Source: Chryseobacterium culicis
GTDB taxonomy: Bacteria; Bacteroidota; Bacteroidia; Flavobacteriales; Weeksellaceae
Reading direction: 5' to 3'
Assembly: GCF_900108365.1 (NCBI RefSeq)
Contig: NZ_FNWQ01000002.1
Location: forward strand, 806,001 to 870,000
DNA length: 64,000 bases
Shown here: positions 16,274-24,701 of the stretch, in pieces
Position numbering within the stretch: position 1 is the stretch's first letter
Layout of the letters: every line of letters starts with the position of its first letter
Made by a program: the position numbers and the translations under genes
Notes under the pieces: model-generated
Told to the model about the DNA's origin: nothing
Seen by the model: only the letters and a program-made list of their open reading frames with translations
Database searches by the model: none

Positions 16274-17452
16274 TTAGATATTTTCAATCACGATAGCAGA
16301 AGCGCCTCCACCACCGTTGCAGATTGCTGCTGCACCGTATTTAGCGTTATTTTGCTTTAAAACGTTAATTAGTGTAACGATAATTCTTGAACCAGAACTT
16401 CCCAGCGGGTGTCCCAGTGCTACAGCACCACCGTTTACGTTAACTTTAGCAGCATCCAATCCTAAAATTTTGTTGTTAGCCAAGCCTACTACCGAGAACG
16501 CTTCGTTGAATTCGAAGAAATCAATATCAGAAATCTCTAATCCTGCTTTTTTAAGAGCGATAGGTAATGCTTTTGCGGGAGCTGTGGTAAAGTTTTCAGG
16601 CTCTTGCGCCGCGTCAGCATAAGAAACGATTTTTGCAAGAGGTTTCAGTCCTAATTCTTCCATTTTTTCTTTAGAAACAAGGATTAATGCAGAAGCACCG
16701 TCGTTAAGGGTAGATGCGTTAGCTGCAGTTACTGTTCCTTCTTCTTTTTTGAATACAGTAGGAAGTGTTGAAATTCTGTCGAAGTTTACCGCTTTGTACT
16801 CTTCATCTTCAGCAAAGATTACAGGCTCTCCTTTTCTCTGAGGAATAGAAACCGGTACAATTTCTTCGTTGAATTTACCTTCGCTCCAGGCTTTTGCAGA
16901 TCTTTTGTAAGATTCGATCGCGAAGTTATCCTGATCTTCTCTTGTAATACTATAGTCTACAGCACATTTTTCTGCACAAACTCCCATGTGTACTTTATTG
17001 TATACGTCGGTAAGACCGTCAAGCACCATTCCGTCAAGCATTTTGATATCACCTAATTTCGTAGCTACTCTTGCATTGTAATAGTGAGGAACTAACGACA
17101 TGTTTTCCATACCACCTGCAACAATTACATCTGCATCTCCTGCTTTGATTGCCTGAGCAGCCATTGTAACAGCCTTCATTCCTGAAGCACAAACTTTATT
17201 GACTGTAGTAGAAGGTGTATTGACTGAAAGACCTGCTCCTAAAGCTACCTGACGGGCCGGCGCCTGGCCTTCCCCTGCCTGAAGAACATTTCCCATGTAG
17301 ATTTCCTGAACAGCATTAGGATCCAGACCGATTTTATCTAATGCTCCTTTTACAGCAGTTGCTCCCAGTTTTGTAGCCGGAACTGTTGATAAGCTTCCCA
17401 TAAAACTCCCCATAGGTGTTCTTACTGCGGAAACAATGAATACTTCTTTCAT
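16274..17452 (-). CDS. Acetyl-CoA C-acyltransferase (thiolase)
   Basis: A 392-residue thiolase that condenses two acetyl-CoA to acetoacetyl-CoA or runs the last beta-oxidation step in reverse. The catalytic triad is complete: C88 in NKVCASGMKA, H348 in ALGHPLGSSGS and C378 in ICNGGGGASA, at canonical spacing. It lies 57 bases downstream of a small secreted-protein gene and may share its transcript. In this organism it could supply the mevalonate pathway with acetoacetyl-CoA or serve fatty acid turnover; context does not decide between them. Confidence 0.95.
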   Translation of the reverse strand: MKEVFIVSAVRTPMGSFMGSLSTVPATKLGATAVKGALDKIGLDPNAVQEIYMGNVLQAGEGQAPARQVALGAGLSVNTPSTTVNKVCASGMKAVTMAAQAIKAGDADVIVAGGMENMSLVPHYYNARVATKLGDIKMLDGMVLDGLTDVYNKVHMGVCAEKCAVDYSITREDQDNFAIESYKRSAKAWSEGKFNEEIVPVSIPQRKGEPVIFAEDEEYKAVNFDRISTLPTVFKKEEGTVTAANASTLNDGASALILVSKEKMEELGLKPLAKIVSYADAAQEPENFTTAPAKALPIALKKAGLEISDIDFFEFNEAFSVVGLANNKILGLDAAKVNVNGGAVALGHPLGSSGSRIIVTLINVLKQNNAKYGAAAICNGGGGASAIVIENI

Positions 17453-17509
17453 GTATATAATTTTTATTTAGCTCAAACGGAACCAATGCTCCGTTTTTAT
17501 AGTTAGAAT

Positions 17510-17917
17510 TTATTTTACTTTGGCGTACACTACGTCGAATGACGTACCTTCAATCTTAGTATTCACTTTCAGAAGATTATCCTGGGTAGCTACTATTTTA
17601 TTGTTGAAAACATCTCCTACCTGCGCAGGATCATTTTTATCTGATTTCTCCATTACAATCGCTTTGTAATTGCAATCATCCACAAAAACCAATGTTGATT
17701 TGATAAAGTCTTTTCCATTATTGAAATATTCGGTCTGCACCTTATCTTTAATGGTCATATACCATATGGATTCAGGATAATTGGGTCTAACAAATTTACC
17801 TTCTTTGATATTGGAACATTTAGGCGGATTATCCGGTTTTTTCTGCTCTGCTGTCTGTGCGTTTGCATGGGCAGCCGCCAGTATCATTACTGCGGAAAAT
17901 AGTTTTAATACGTTCAT
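17510..17917 (-). CDS. Small secreted protein of unknown function
   Basis: A 135-residue protein with a signal peptide ending in HANAQ. The mature part has two cysteines (C34 in PPKCSNIKEGKF and C82 in FVDDCNYKAIV) that could bond, with a compact beta-rich look. I do not recognise the family. It starts three bases after the stop of the four-helix membrane protein gene, so the two are translated as a unit, and thiolase follows. Confidence 0.75.
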   Translation of the reverse strand: MNVLKLFSAVMILAAAHANAQTAEQKKPDNPPKCSNIKEGKFVRPNYPESIWYMTIKDKVQTEYFNNGKDFIKSTLVFVDDCNYKAIVMEKSDKNDPAQVGDVFNNKIVATQDNLLKVNTKIEGTSFDVVYAKVK

Positions 17918-17920
17918 TTT

Positions 17921-18325
17921 TTATATTTGTGTTCTGTTATTTATTTTCTTATTCCCTGCTGCAAAAATCAGAAGAAAAGCTCCTAAAAATTCTACGATCC
18001 AGCCCCATCTCAGCTTAACGATTCCTGCAAAAGTTTCCTGCCATGATTTGAATGGTAAGAAGCTGAAATACTGTAAAGACTGCATTTTTACTGCCAACAA
18101 GGTAAATGCAAATAAAAGAATAAGCAGAATACCAAAAAGCCTTACAATTTTGGCACTGTTATTCACGATCCCGAAAACCGCACATGCAGAAAAAATCCAG
18201 CATGCAATAGCCAGGTAATGATCAAGTTTCCAATAGTTCCAATTCCCGATTACAGGTACATGTACCAAGGGTAAAAAACTACCTGTAACTACTAAAAGTA
18301 ATCCTAATAACTGAATATTTTTCAT
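17921..18325 (-). CDS. Small membrane protein of unknown function
   Basis: A 134-residue protein with four predicted membrane segments: MKNIQLLGLLLVVTGSFLPL, the AIACWIFSACAVFGIV region, LFGILLILLFAFTLLAV, and the IVEFLGAFLLIFAAG region at the end. The ATG at 18325 gives a sensible first helix; a frame extending to 18406 has no such N-terminus. It is probably translated together with the secreted protein gene three bases downstream. No function is proposed. Confidence 0.75.
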   Translation of the reverse strand: MKNIQLLGLLLVVTGSFLPLVHVPVIGNWNYWKLDHYLAIACWIFSACAVFGIVNNSAKIVRLFGILLILLFAFTLLAVKMQSLQYFSFLPFKSWQETFAGIVKLRWGWIVEFLGAFLLIFAAGNKKINNRTQI

Positions 18326-18610
18326 ATTTACTAAAGTGCCAAAATACAAAAAAAAACACACTTTTAAAGAGTCTGTTTTAAAAATAGAAATTCCGTACCC
18401 GAACACTTGTTAGTTATAAAAAAGGTCTGATATTTTTAATAATTACACAAAGAAAAAAGGTATTTATTATCAAATTAAAAATTAACATTTAAGGATTCTA
18501 TATCAGTCTGAAGTCCTTATTTTTCTCCGGGAAAGCATCGTTTCAGAAATCGGGAATAAAAGTATTTTTTAATAAACAGTTTCCAGACAGCGCAAGGATT
18601 TAAAATAAAA

Positions 18611-18640
18611 AAATTGCATTCTTTTTCAAAAATGCAATTT
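18611..18640 (-). terminator. Terminator of the nucleoside transporter gene
   Basis: AAATTGCATT pairs with AATGCAATTT around a ten-base loop and is followed by seven T on the minus strand, 20 bases past the stop at 18661. Confidence 0.75.
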
Positions 18641-18660
18641 AATATCTTATTAAGTTTTAA

Positions 18661-20043
18661 TTAATGTTTTACAGATGAAACATCTTCCGGGTTATGTTTA
18701 TGTTTAAACAGTATACCAAAAAATATTGCCAGCACCAGTGCATAGATTGCGAAAGAAAGCCAAATTTGCTGCCAGTCTTTTACCATTACTACTGCTGAAA
18801 GAGTTCCGTCTGCATTCACCGCTGAGTTGAAACTGTTCTTTAAAATTTCCAGAAAAGTGGGATTATCCGGAGTTGTTTCCAGATAAGCAGACAGATCTGA
18901 AGCTGTTGTAAATTTATGGGTGAAGAATTTATCAATAGCCCAACCTGCTATATAGCTTCCAAAAACCGCTCCGAAACCGTTGGTCATCATCATAAATAAT
19001 CCCTGCGCTGAAGAACGTATCTTTTTATCGGTGGTAGTTTCTACGAAAAGTGATCCCGAGATATTAAAGAAATCGAAAGCCATTCCGTATACAATGCAGG
19101 AAAGAATGATTAATGAAAGCCCAAACCCGTCCGGAACACCGTAAGCAAAGAAACCAAATCTTAAAACCCAGGCCAGCATAGACATCAGCATTACTTTTTT
19201 GATTCCGAATTTTTTCAGGAAGAAAGGAATTGCCAGAATAAACAGAGTTTCCGAAACCTGAGAAATTGACATGATGATTGTAGATCTCTGTACTACGAAT
19301 GAGTCTGCATATTTCGGAAAATGGGCAAATTCACTTAAGAATACATCTCCGTAGGCATTGGTAAGCTGAAGTGCCGCCCCTAAAAGCATTGAGAATAAGA
19401 AAAACAATGCCATTTTATAGTTTCCAAAAAGCTTGAATGCATTCAGTCCTAATTGCTCGGACAACGGAGAGTTTTTGTCAATAAGCTTTTGTGGAGGACA
19501 TTTGGGTAGGGTAAGAGCATAAATTCCTAAGAAAATAGCTACTGCTCCACCAATATAAAACTGTCCTTCAGTGGCTTTATTTCCACTAAGGTTGGTGATC
19601 CACATGGCTACAATAAAACCGATGGTTCCCCAAACACGGATGGGTGGAAAGTCTTTTACCACATCCAGATTGTTATTTTTCAGGATTGTATAAGAAATGG
19701 AATTGGCTAATGCAATAGTAGGCATGTAGAAACACATGGCCAGAAGCATCACCGAAAAGAAAGAATTCGGATCTGCAGAATGAGGCAGTATGAAAAGAAT
19801 AACCCCATAAAGAATGTGTAATACTGAAAATATGCGTTCCGCATTAATCCAGCGGTCAGCGATAATTCCAGTAATGGTTGGCATAAATATGGAAGCAATT
19901 CCCATTGTTCCGAACACCGCTCCAAACTGCGTTCCGTCCCAATGTTTGGTGCCAAACCAGAAGTTTGCCATCGTAATCAGCCATGCTCCCCACACAAAAA
20001 ACTGGAGAAAGCTGAGGATGGTCAGTCGTAATTTTAAATTCAT
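18661..20043 (-). CDS. MFS nucleoside transporter (NHS family)
   Basis: A 460-residue, 12-helix inner-membrane protein resembling the nucleoside:proton symporters NupG and XapB. The N-terminus LRLTILSFLQFFVWGAWLITM and the PTITGIIADRWINAERI loop between helices 2 and 3 are typical of that family. It imports nucleosides, probably with protons, for salvage. It follows the bifunctional nuclease gene by 21 bases on the same strand, so the two form an operon. Confidence 0.85.
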   Translation of the reverse strand: MNLKLRLTILSFLQFFVWGAWLITMANFWFGTKHWDGTQFGAVFGTMGIASIFMPTITGIIADRWINAERIFSVLHILYGVILFILPHSADPNSFFSVMLLAMCFYMPTIALANSISYTILKNNNLDVVKDFPPIRVWGTIGFIVAMWITNLSGNKATEGQFYIGGAVAIFLGIYALTLPKCPPQKLIDKNSPLSEQLGLNAFKLFGNYKMALFFLFSMLLGAALQLTNAYGDVFLSEFAHFPKYADSFVVQRSTIIMSISQVSETLFILAIPFFLKKFGIKKVMLMSMLAWVLRFGFFAYGVPDGFGLSLIILSCIVYGMAFDFFNISGSLFVETTTDKKIRSSAQGLFMMMTNGFGAVFGSYIAGWAIDKFFTHKFTTASDLSAYLETTPDNPTFLEILKNSFNSAVNADGTLSAVVMVKDWQQIWLSFAIYALVLAIFFGILFKHKHNPEDVSSVKH

Positions 20044-20064
20044 AGTTTATATAAAAAGTATCTC

Positions 20065-20664
20065 TTAGTCAATTTTCTTTTTCCTCCTCTTGATTTCTTC
20101 CTGAATTTCAAGGGCGGTATCGTAGTCTTCTTCTTTAACGGCATCATCCAATAACTTCTGAAGTTCTTCCATAGAAAGAGATTTCAGGTTATCTTCTGTC
20201 TGTACTGTTTCTGAGAAGGATTGATCTTCTTTTGCAACGTCTTCCAGCTCCAGTAAAATACCGGCTTCATTTAAGACCTGCTGTGTGGTGAATATGGGTG
20301 CATCAAATCTTACAGCCATTGCAACAGCATCAGAAGTTCTGGCATCAAGAATCATTTCTTCATCGGTCACTTTATTTTTAAAATTGATATTAGAGAAAAA
20401 TACTCCGTCTACGATCTGGTAGATGATGACAGAAACCAACTCATAATTGGCAGAAACTATAAATTTTGAAAATAAATCGTGAGTAAGAGGACGCGGCGGA
20501 TGAATATCTTTTTCCAATCCTAGAGAGATAGACTGGGCTTCGAAATTTCCTATAACAACAGGTAATTTTATGTGTGTTTCTTCATGCTCCAGTAACAATG
20601 CGTACGCCCCTGATTGTGTCTGGCTGTACGATATTCCGCGAATAATTAGCTGCTTATAATCCAT
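20065..20664 (-). CDS. Bifunctional nuclease family protein with C-terminal UVR motif
   Basis: A 199-residue protein with a BFN (DUF151) domain at about 1-135, marked by LPVVIGNFEAQSISLGLE, PPRPLTHDLF and LDARTSDAVAMAVR, followed by a UVR-type helical motif at about 165-195 (LQKLLDDAVKEEDYDTALEIQ). Plant and mycobacterial relatives show RNase and DNase activity; the UVR motif in UvrB, UvrC and ClpC mediates protein contacts. The -7 box TATATTTG ends only five bases before the ATG, so the mRNA may be leaderless. The nucleoside transporter follows in the operon, hinting at nucleotide recycling. Confidence 0.88.
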   Translation of the reverse strand: MDYKQLIIRGISYSQTQSGAYALLLEHEETHIKLPVVIGNFEAQSISLGLEKDIHPPRPLTHDLFSKFIVSANYELVSVIIYQIVDGVFFSNINFKNKVTDEEMILDARTSDAVAMAVRFDAPIFTTQQVLNEAGILLELEDVAKEDQSFSETVQTEDNLKSLSMEELQKLLDDAVKEEDYDTALEIQEEIKRRKKKID

Positions 20665-20669
20665 AGCTA

Positions 20670-20677
20670 CAAATATA
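20670..20677 (-). promoter_or_regulatory. Promoter -7 box almost touching the BFN start codon
   Basis: The minus strand reads TATATTTG with five bases before the ATG at 20664, a spacing that predicts a leaderless or near-leaderless transcript. Confidence 0.5.
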
Positions 20678-20716
20678 GATTAATTTTTTATTGTGATTTC
20701 ACTTTTTTACGCAAAA

Positions 20717-20744
20717 ATAAAAGCCCGGAAAGCCGAGCTTTTAT
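20717..20744 (-). terminator. Terminator of the etfBA operon
   Basis: ATAAAAGCCCGG pairs with CCGAGCTTTTAT around AAAG with one mismatched position. On the minus strand it ends in a T-rich tract. It lies 110 bases past the etfA stop, beyond an imperfect inverted repeat. Confidence 0.65.
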
Positions 20745-20768
20745 TGATATTGTTGATGATAGTCAAAA

Positions 20769-20849
20769 GTCAATAGTGAATTTTGCTTCGCAAGTGAATT
20801 ATTTAATTAAAAATTGACGGGCGAAGCGAACTGACAATTCACCATTCAC
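20769..20849. repeat. Imperfect inverted repeat with GCTTCGC words
   Basis: The left arm (20769-20791) and right arm (20821-20849) share GTGAATT and TTCGCTTCGC-like words in inverted orientation, with the right arm longer by about five bases. It lies between the etfA stop and its terminator and resembles a short intergenic repeat unit. Confidence 0.45.
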
Positions 20850-20853
20850 TTTC

Positions 20854-21801
20854 TTATCCTTTAATGGCTTTGATTTTCTCTGTTAATGCAGGAATAATCT
20901 GGAAAGCATCTCCTACCACCCCGTAGTCAGCAGACTTGAAGAACGGTGCTTCAGGATCACTGTTAATTACTACGATCGTTTTTGAAGAGTTTACTCCGGC
21001 AAGGTGCTGAATAGCTCCAGAAATTCCTACTGCCACATAAAGATTAGGTGAAATTGCTTTACCGGTCTGCCCTACGTGCTCTGTGTGAGGTCTCCATCCG
21101 ATATCAGAAACCGGCTTAGAACATGCTGTAGCAGCTCCTAAAACGTTTGCCAGATCTTCAATCATTCCCCAGTTTTCAGGACCTTTCATTCCTCTACCTG
21201 CAGAAACCACTATTTCCGCTTCTTTAAGGTCTAATTTACCTGAACTCTGCTCGTGAGAAATCACTTTGGTATCTTCATTAGCAACAGATAAGTTTTTCAC
21301 TTCTTCTGAACCTGCTACTGCGTTTTCTTTAACACCGAAAGCATTTTGAGAAACGGTAACAATGACTCCGTTTCCTTCAGCTTTTGCATGCATGAAACCT
21401 TTTCCTGAGAAAGCTCTTCTTTTCACCTGGAAAGGAGAAAGGTTTTCAGGAGCTTCCAAGGCATTCGTTATTAAAGAATAGTTCTTCATTACCGCAAGCA
21501 TAGGAGCTACGGAAGAAGCGTCTGTAGTATGAGGAAAAACGATGATATTTCCGTCTGCTACTTCATTTACGGCCTGTGCAAATGCTTTTGCCGAGAAGTT
21601 TTTAAGACCTTCATCTTTGATATTGATAACGTTTGATGCTCCATATTTGTATAATAAATCTGAAGAATCTGTTGGGTTTACAGAGATTGCTGTAACAGTA
21701 TCACCTGCCTTATCAGCAATAGCTTTAGCGTAAGAAACTGCTTCGAAAGCTGCTTTTTTGTAAACTCCGTTTATATTTTCTGCGTATACGAATACTGCCA
21801 T
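20854..21801 (-). CDS. etfA: Electron transfer flavoprotein alpha subunit
   Basis: EtfA pairs with EtfB to carry electrons from acyl-CoA and other dehydrogenases to the membrane quinone pool, using FAD held mainly in the alpha subunit. The 315-residue length is normal. The C-terminal FAD domain shows VVSAGRGMKGPENW, DIGWRPHTEHVGQTGKAISP and YVAVGISGAIQHLAGVNSS with VINSDPEAPFFKSADYGVVGD. It follows etfB by 41 bases on the same strand. Confidence 0.97.
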   Translation of the reverse strand: MAVFVYAENINGVYKKAAFEAVSYAKAIADKAGDTVTAISVNPTDSSDLLYKYGASNVINIKDEGLKNFSAKAFAQAVNEVADGNIIVFPHTTDASSVAPMLAVMKNYSLITNALEAPENLSPFQVKRRAFSGKGFMHAKAEGNGVIVTVSQNAFGVKENAVAGSEEVKNLSVANEDTKVISHEQSSGKLDLKEAEIVVSAGRGMKGPENWGMIEDLANVLGAATACSKPVSDIGWRPHTEHVGQTGKAISPNLYVAVGISGAIQHLAGVNSSKTIVVINSDPEAPFFKSADYGVVGDAFQIIPALTEKIKAIKG

Positions 21802-21842
21802 TATTTTACATTTAAAAAATTAAAAGATTGAAAATTTAAAGA

Positions 21843-22589
21843 TTAGATTACTTTCGCTTCTTCGTGAAGCAATCTTACCAATTCATCCAGGTTATCAGGA
21901 GAAACCATTTTCACAGCTGCTCTCGGCGGTACACTGTCATAAGATACTCCCTGTACTTTTACTTCTGAAGAAGAAGGCTCTACTACCTGCAGAGGTTTTG
22001 TTCTTGCAGACATAATTCCTCTCATATTCGGGATGATAAGGTCTTTTTCATCTACCAATCCTTTCTGCCCGGCAATAATGGCCGGCAATTTTACAGAAAT
22101 AGTTTCTTTACCTCCTTCAATTTCTCTTACTGCAGTAGCTTCGCTTCCGTTTACCTCTAAACCTACTGAAGCGTTTACGAAAGGCTGGTTCAGCAGCTGA
22201 GCCACCATTCCCGGAACAGATCCTCCGTTATAGTCGATAGATTCTTTTCCGCAAAGGATAAGATCATATCCTCCGTTTTGAGCCACAGCGGCAATTTCTT
22301 TTGCTGTAGAATAGCTGTCTTTCGGATCAAGATTTACTCTTACAGCATCGTTAGCACCAATAGCCAAAGCTTTCCTTATGACAGGTTCTGTGGCAGCATC
22401 TCCTACGTTGATTACTGTTACTGTTGCTCCCTGAGATTCCTGAAGTTTAACCGCTTTTGTCAACGCAAATTCGTCTAACGGATTAATAACCCACTGAATT
22501 CCGTTTTTGTCGAAAGCAGATTTGTCTGCTGTAAAGTTAATTTTGGAAGTAGTATCCGGAACACTACTAATACAAACTAATATTTTCAT
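21843..22589 (-). CDS. etfB: Electron transfer flavoprotein beta subunit
   Basis: EtfB is the smaller ETF subunit, normally holding AMP. Its 248 residues carry MKILVCISSVPDTTSKINF, INPLDEFALTKAVKLQES and the signature SIDYNGGSVPGMVAQLL at about 116-132. It is the first gene of the etfBA operon, and its product forms the heterodimer that accepts electrons from acyl-CoA dehydrogenases. No consensus promoter was seen in the 198-base gap upstream. Confidence 0.97.
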   Translation of the reverse strand: MKILVCISSVPDTTSKINFTADKSAFDKNGIQWVINPLDEFALTKAVKLQESQGATVTVINVGDAATEPVIRKALAIGANDAVRVNLDPKDSYSTAKEIAAVAQNGGYDLILCGKESIDYNGGSVPGMVAQLLNQPFVNASVGLEVNGSEATAVREIEGGKETISVKLPAIIAGQKGLVDEKDLIIPNMRGIMSARTKPLQVVEPSSSEVKVQGVSYDSVPPRAAVKMVSPDNLDELVRLLHEEAKVI

Positions 22590-22787
22590 ATGTTGTTCTT
22601 AATTTTTTTATTGGTCATATGTAACCTTAAGGTTTCATGTATACTATTTTATTTTTTCCCTTTAATGCATAAAATCATGACAGTTTATGCAGAGATTTTG
22701 TTTAAATTAATTTTTGCTAATATAAATAAAAAATATATTATGCATGCATAATACTTAGTAAATTATTATTCAATACATTAGAAGTGG

Positions 22788-23495
22788 TTACTTCGCTGGT
22801 TTTGTTGCCCTAAACTCTATTTTGCTTGGCAAAACTCTTGGGTTCATCTTTAAAATATCCAATACAAGATTCCCCATATCTTCAGGCTGAATCTTCCAGT
22901 TATCCTTTTCTGAAGGAATATTTCCGTTAAAGTGGGTTGCTACGGAACCTGGCATAATCACGGTGGATTTAATGTTATATTTTCTTAAATCAATCATAGC
23001 AGCCTGCGTAAAGCCAACGACCCCGAATTTTGAAGCATTGTATCCTGTTCCGTTCTCAAAAAAGTTGGCTCCTGCCAGGCTGGAAATGGTGATATAGTAT
23101 CCTTCCGTCTTTTTTAATTCTTCCACAGAAGCTTTTAAGGTATAAAAAACGCCGGTAAGATTGGTTTCTATCATATCATTCCATTCTTCGGCTGTGAGCT
23201 CGTCTACGGGCTTAAAAATTCCCAATCCGGCATTTGCAATAATATAATCCAGTCTTCCGAACTTTTCTACAGTGTATTTTACAGCTTCCTGCTCGCTCTC
23301 CAGACTTCTTACATCAGAAACAATACCCAATACATTTTCTGAATACTGCTTAAGTTCTTCTTCCGCCTTCATCACATCCTCTCTTTTTCTTCCTGAAAAT
23401 GCTACTGATATTCCGTTTTCAAGTAAAATTTTCGCAATTCCGAAACCTATCCCTTTGGTTCCTCCTGTAATATAAGCTGTTTTATTTTCTGACAT
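22788..23495 (-). CDS. Short-chain dehydrogenase/reductase
   Basis: A 235-residue SDR enzyme that uses NAD(P) to oxidise or reduce an alcohol or carbonyl. The Rossmann loop is TGGTKGIGFGIAK (residues about 11-23), NAG follows at about 88-90, and the catalytic serine is in TISSLAGA with tyrosine and lysine in GYNASKFG. Substrate cannot be predicted. It stands alone, with a gap upstream that carries the terminator of the jelly-roll protein gene. Confidence 0.9.
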   Translation of the reverse strand: MSENKTAYITGGTKGIGFGIAKILLENGISVAFSGRKREDVMKAEEELKQYSENVLGIVSDVRSLESEQEAVKYTVEKFGRLDYIIANAGLGIFKPVDELTAEEWNDMIETNLTGVFYTLKASVEELKKTEGYYITISSLAGANFFENGTGYNASKFGVVGFTQAAMIDLRKYNIKSTVIMPGSVATHFNGNIPSEKDNWKIQPEDMGNLVLDILKMNPRVLPSKIEFRATKPAK

Positions 23496-23526
23496 ATGAT
23501 TTAAATTTTAATTCTCTAAAATAACA

Positions 23527-23550
23527 AAAACGCCCCAATTAGAGCGTTTT
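23527..23550 (-). terminator. Terminator of the jelly-roll T9SS protein gene
   Basis: AAAACGC pairs with GCGTTTT across a loop and is followed by T on the minus strand, 25 bases past the stop at 23575. Confidence 0.65.
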
Positions 23551-23574
23551 GCTGGTCCTAAGATTTATCAGGAT

Positions 23575-24492
23575 TTATTTTTTTATAAATTTTTCCGTAA
23601 AGTTTCTGTCCTCCGTTTCTATATTCAGCAGATAGCCTCCTGAAGGCAGACTTCTTACATTGACCTGATTACCGTTCACTGGTACATCCATTCTTTTTCC
23701 TGACCTGTCATACACTTCAATATGTTTAATTTTTTTAGAAGCAGTAATTTGTAGAGTTTCTGATGCAGGATTAGGATAAACGGACAGTTTCACATGGTCT
23801 TTAACCCTGTCATTTGCAGATAATGCTGCTTTCGTATTAATTTTAATATTATCAATATAGGCTGATCCCAATGCATTATTATGAACAAAACGCAGCTGAT
23901 TGATATTCACAGCACCTGCAGGTGAGCCTGTATAAATGAGACTATCATTAAGGTAATACCTGATATCTGCAGCGGTTCCTATAATTTTAAATCTATACCA
24001 AGTATTGGGCAGCCAGTCTGAAGGTATCGTGATGAGATTCTGCACGCCGGACAGGGTATTCAGAATCTTTACCACTCCGGTTTTATCAAAATCTAATCTT
24101 ACAATCTGCTGATCATCAATATTATTAACGCCCTGAAAACCAAAATCAGAACCATTGAGCTGTGACATATTGATATCAAAAGATACAGAGAAGTTGTTGT
24201 AAGAAAGGGGGATCTGGAGGTTATAAAATCCTCCGATGACAGGTTCCGACTGGGTTCCGTAGGTTGCTTCCTTTACAATTTTCAGAGAAGCGCTTCCATC
24301 GCTGGCTTTATCTACAGTGATCATCTGATGGGTTATATTTTCCGGTACACCGCCCGTAGGAGTGCTGATCCATCCTGCCTGTCCGTTGATATTTCCGGTG
24401 CTGAACCCTTCATTGGATTCAAAAGATACTGTCTGTTGTGCAAAAAAGCACATTGAACACAACAAAAATGCAATTGAGTAGTATTTTTTCAT
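23575..24492 (-). CDS. Secreted jelly-roll protein with T9SS sorting domain
   Basis: A 305-residue exported protein: a signal peptide ending FFAQ, a beta-sandwich, LamG-like region (about 20-215; FSVSFDINMSQLNGSDFGF, TWYRFKIIGTAADIRYYL) and a type A T9SS sorting domain from about 235 (LSVYPNPASETLQITASKK to FTEKFIKK). It probably binds a polysaccharide or other ligand at the cell surface; ligand unknown. No catalytic residues are recognised. Monocistronic, with its own terminator. Confidence 0.85.
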   Translation of the reverse strand: MKKYYSIAFLLCSMCFFAQQTVSFESNEGFSTGNINGQAGWISTPTGGVPENITHQMITVDKASDGSASLKIVKEATYGTQSEPVIGGFYNLQIPLSYNNFSVSFDINMSQLNGSDFGFQGVNNIDDQQIVRLDFDKTGVVKILNTLSGVQNLITIPSDWLPNTWYRFKIIGTAADIRYYLNDSLIYTGSPAGAVNINQLRFVHNNALGSAYIDNIKINTKAALSANDRVKDHVKLSVYPNPASETLQITASKKIKHIEVYDRSGKRMDVPVNGNQVNVRSLPSGGYLLNIETEDRNFTEKFIKK

Positions 24493-24651
24493 AGTAAATC
24501 AAGTTTTGTATTAAAAATATAAACTTTCCATGAATGGTGAAATAACTTATTGCAAATAAAAATTAACCCTTTTATTTTCAGTGAATTTAATTTTTAAAGT
24601 CAGTGAAAATACTACTGAAAATGCTATAGCAATTTAGAATTGGGCAAAAAA

Positions 24652-24681
24652 ATAAGGTATTTCTTTGCAGAAACACCTTAT
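24652..24681 (-). terminator. Terminator of the M20 dipeptidase gene
   Basis: ATAAGGT-ATTTC pairs with GAAAC-ACCTTAT with one mismatch and is followed by seven T on the minus strand, 20 bases past the stop at 24702. Confidence 0.75.
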
Positions 24682-24701
24682 GATCTATTATTTTTTTTGA
24701 A

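Noticed and set aside
17475..17496. Hairpin upstream of the thiolase as a terminator
   Set aside because: The T run follows on the wrong strand for the local genes.
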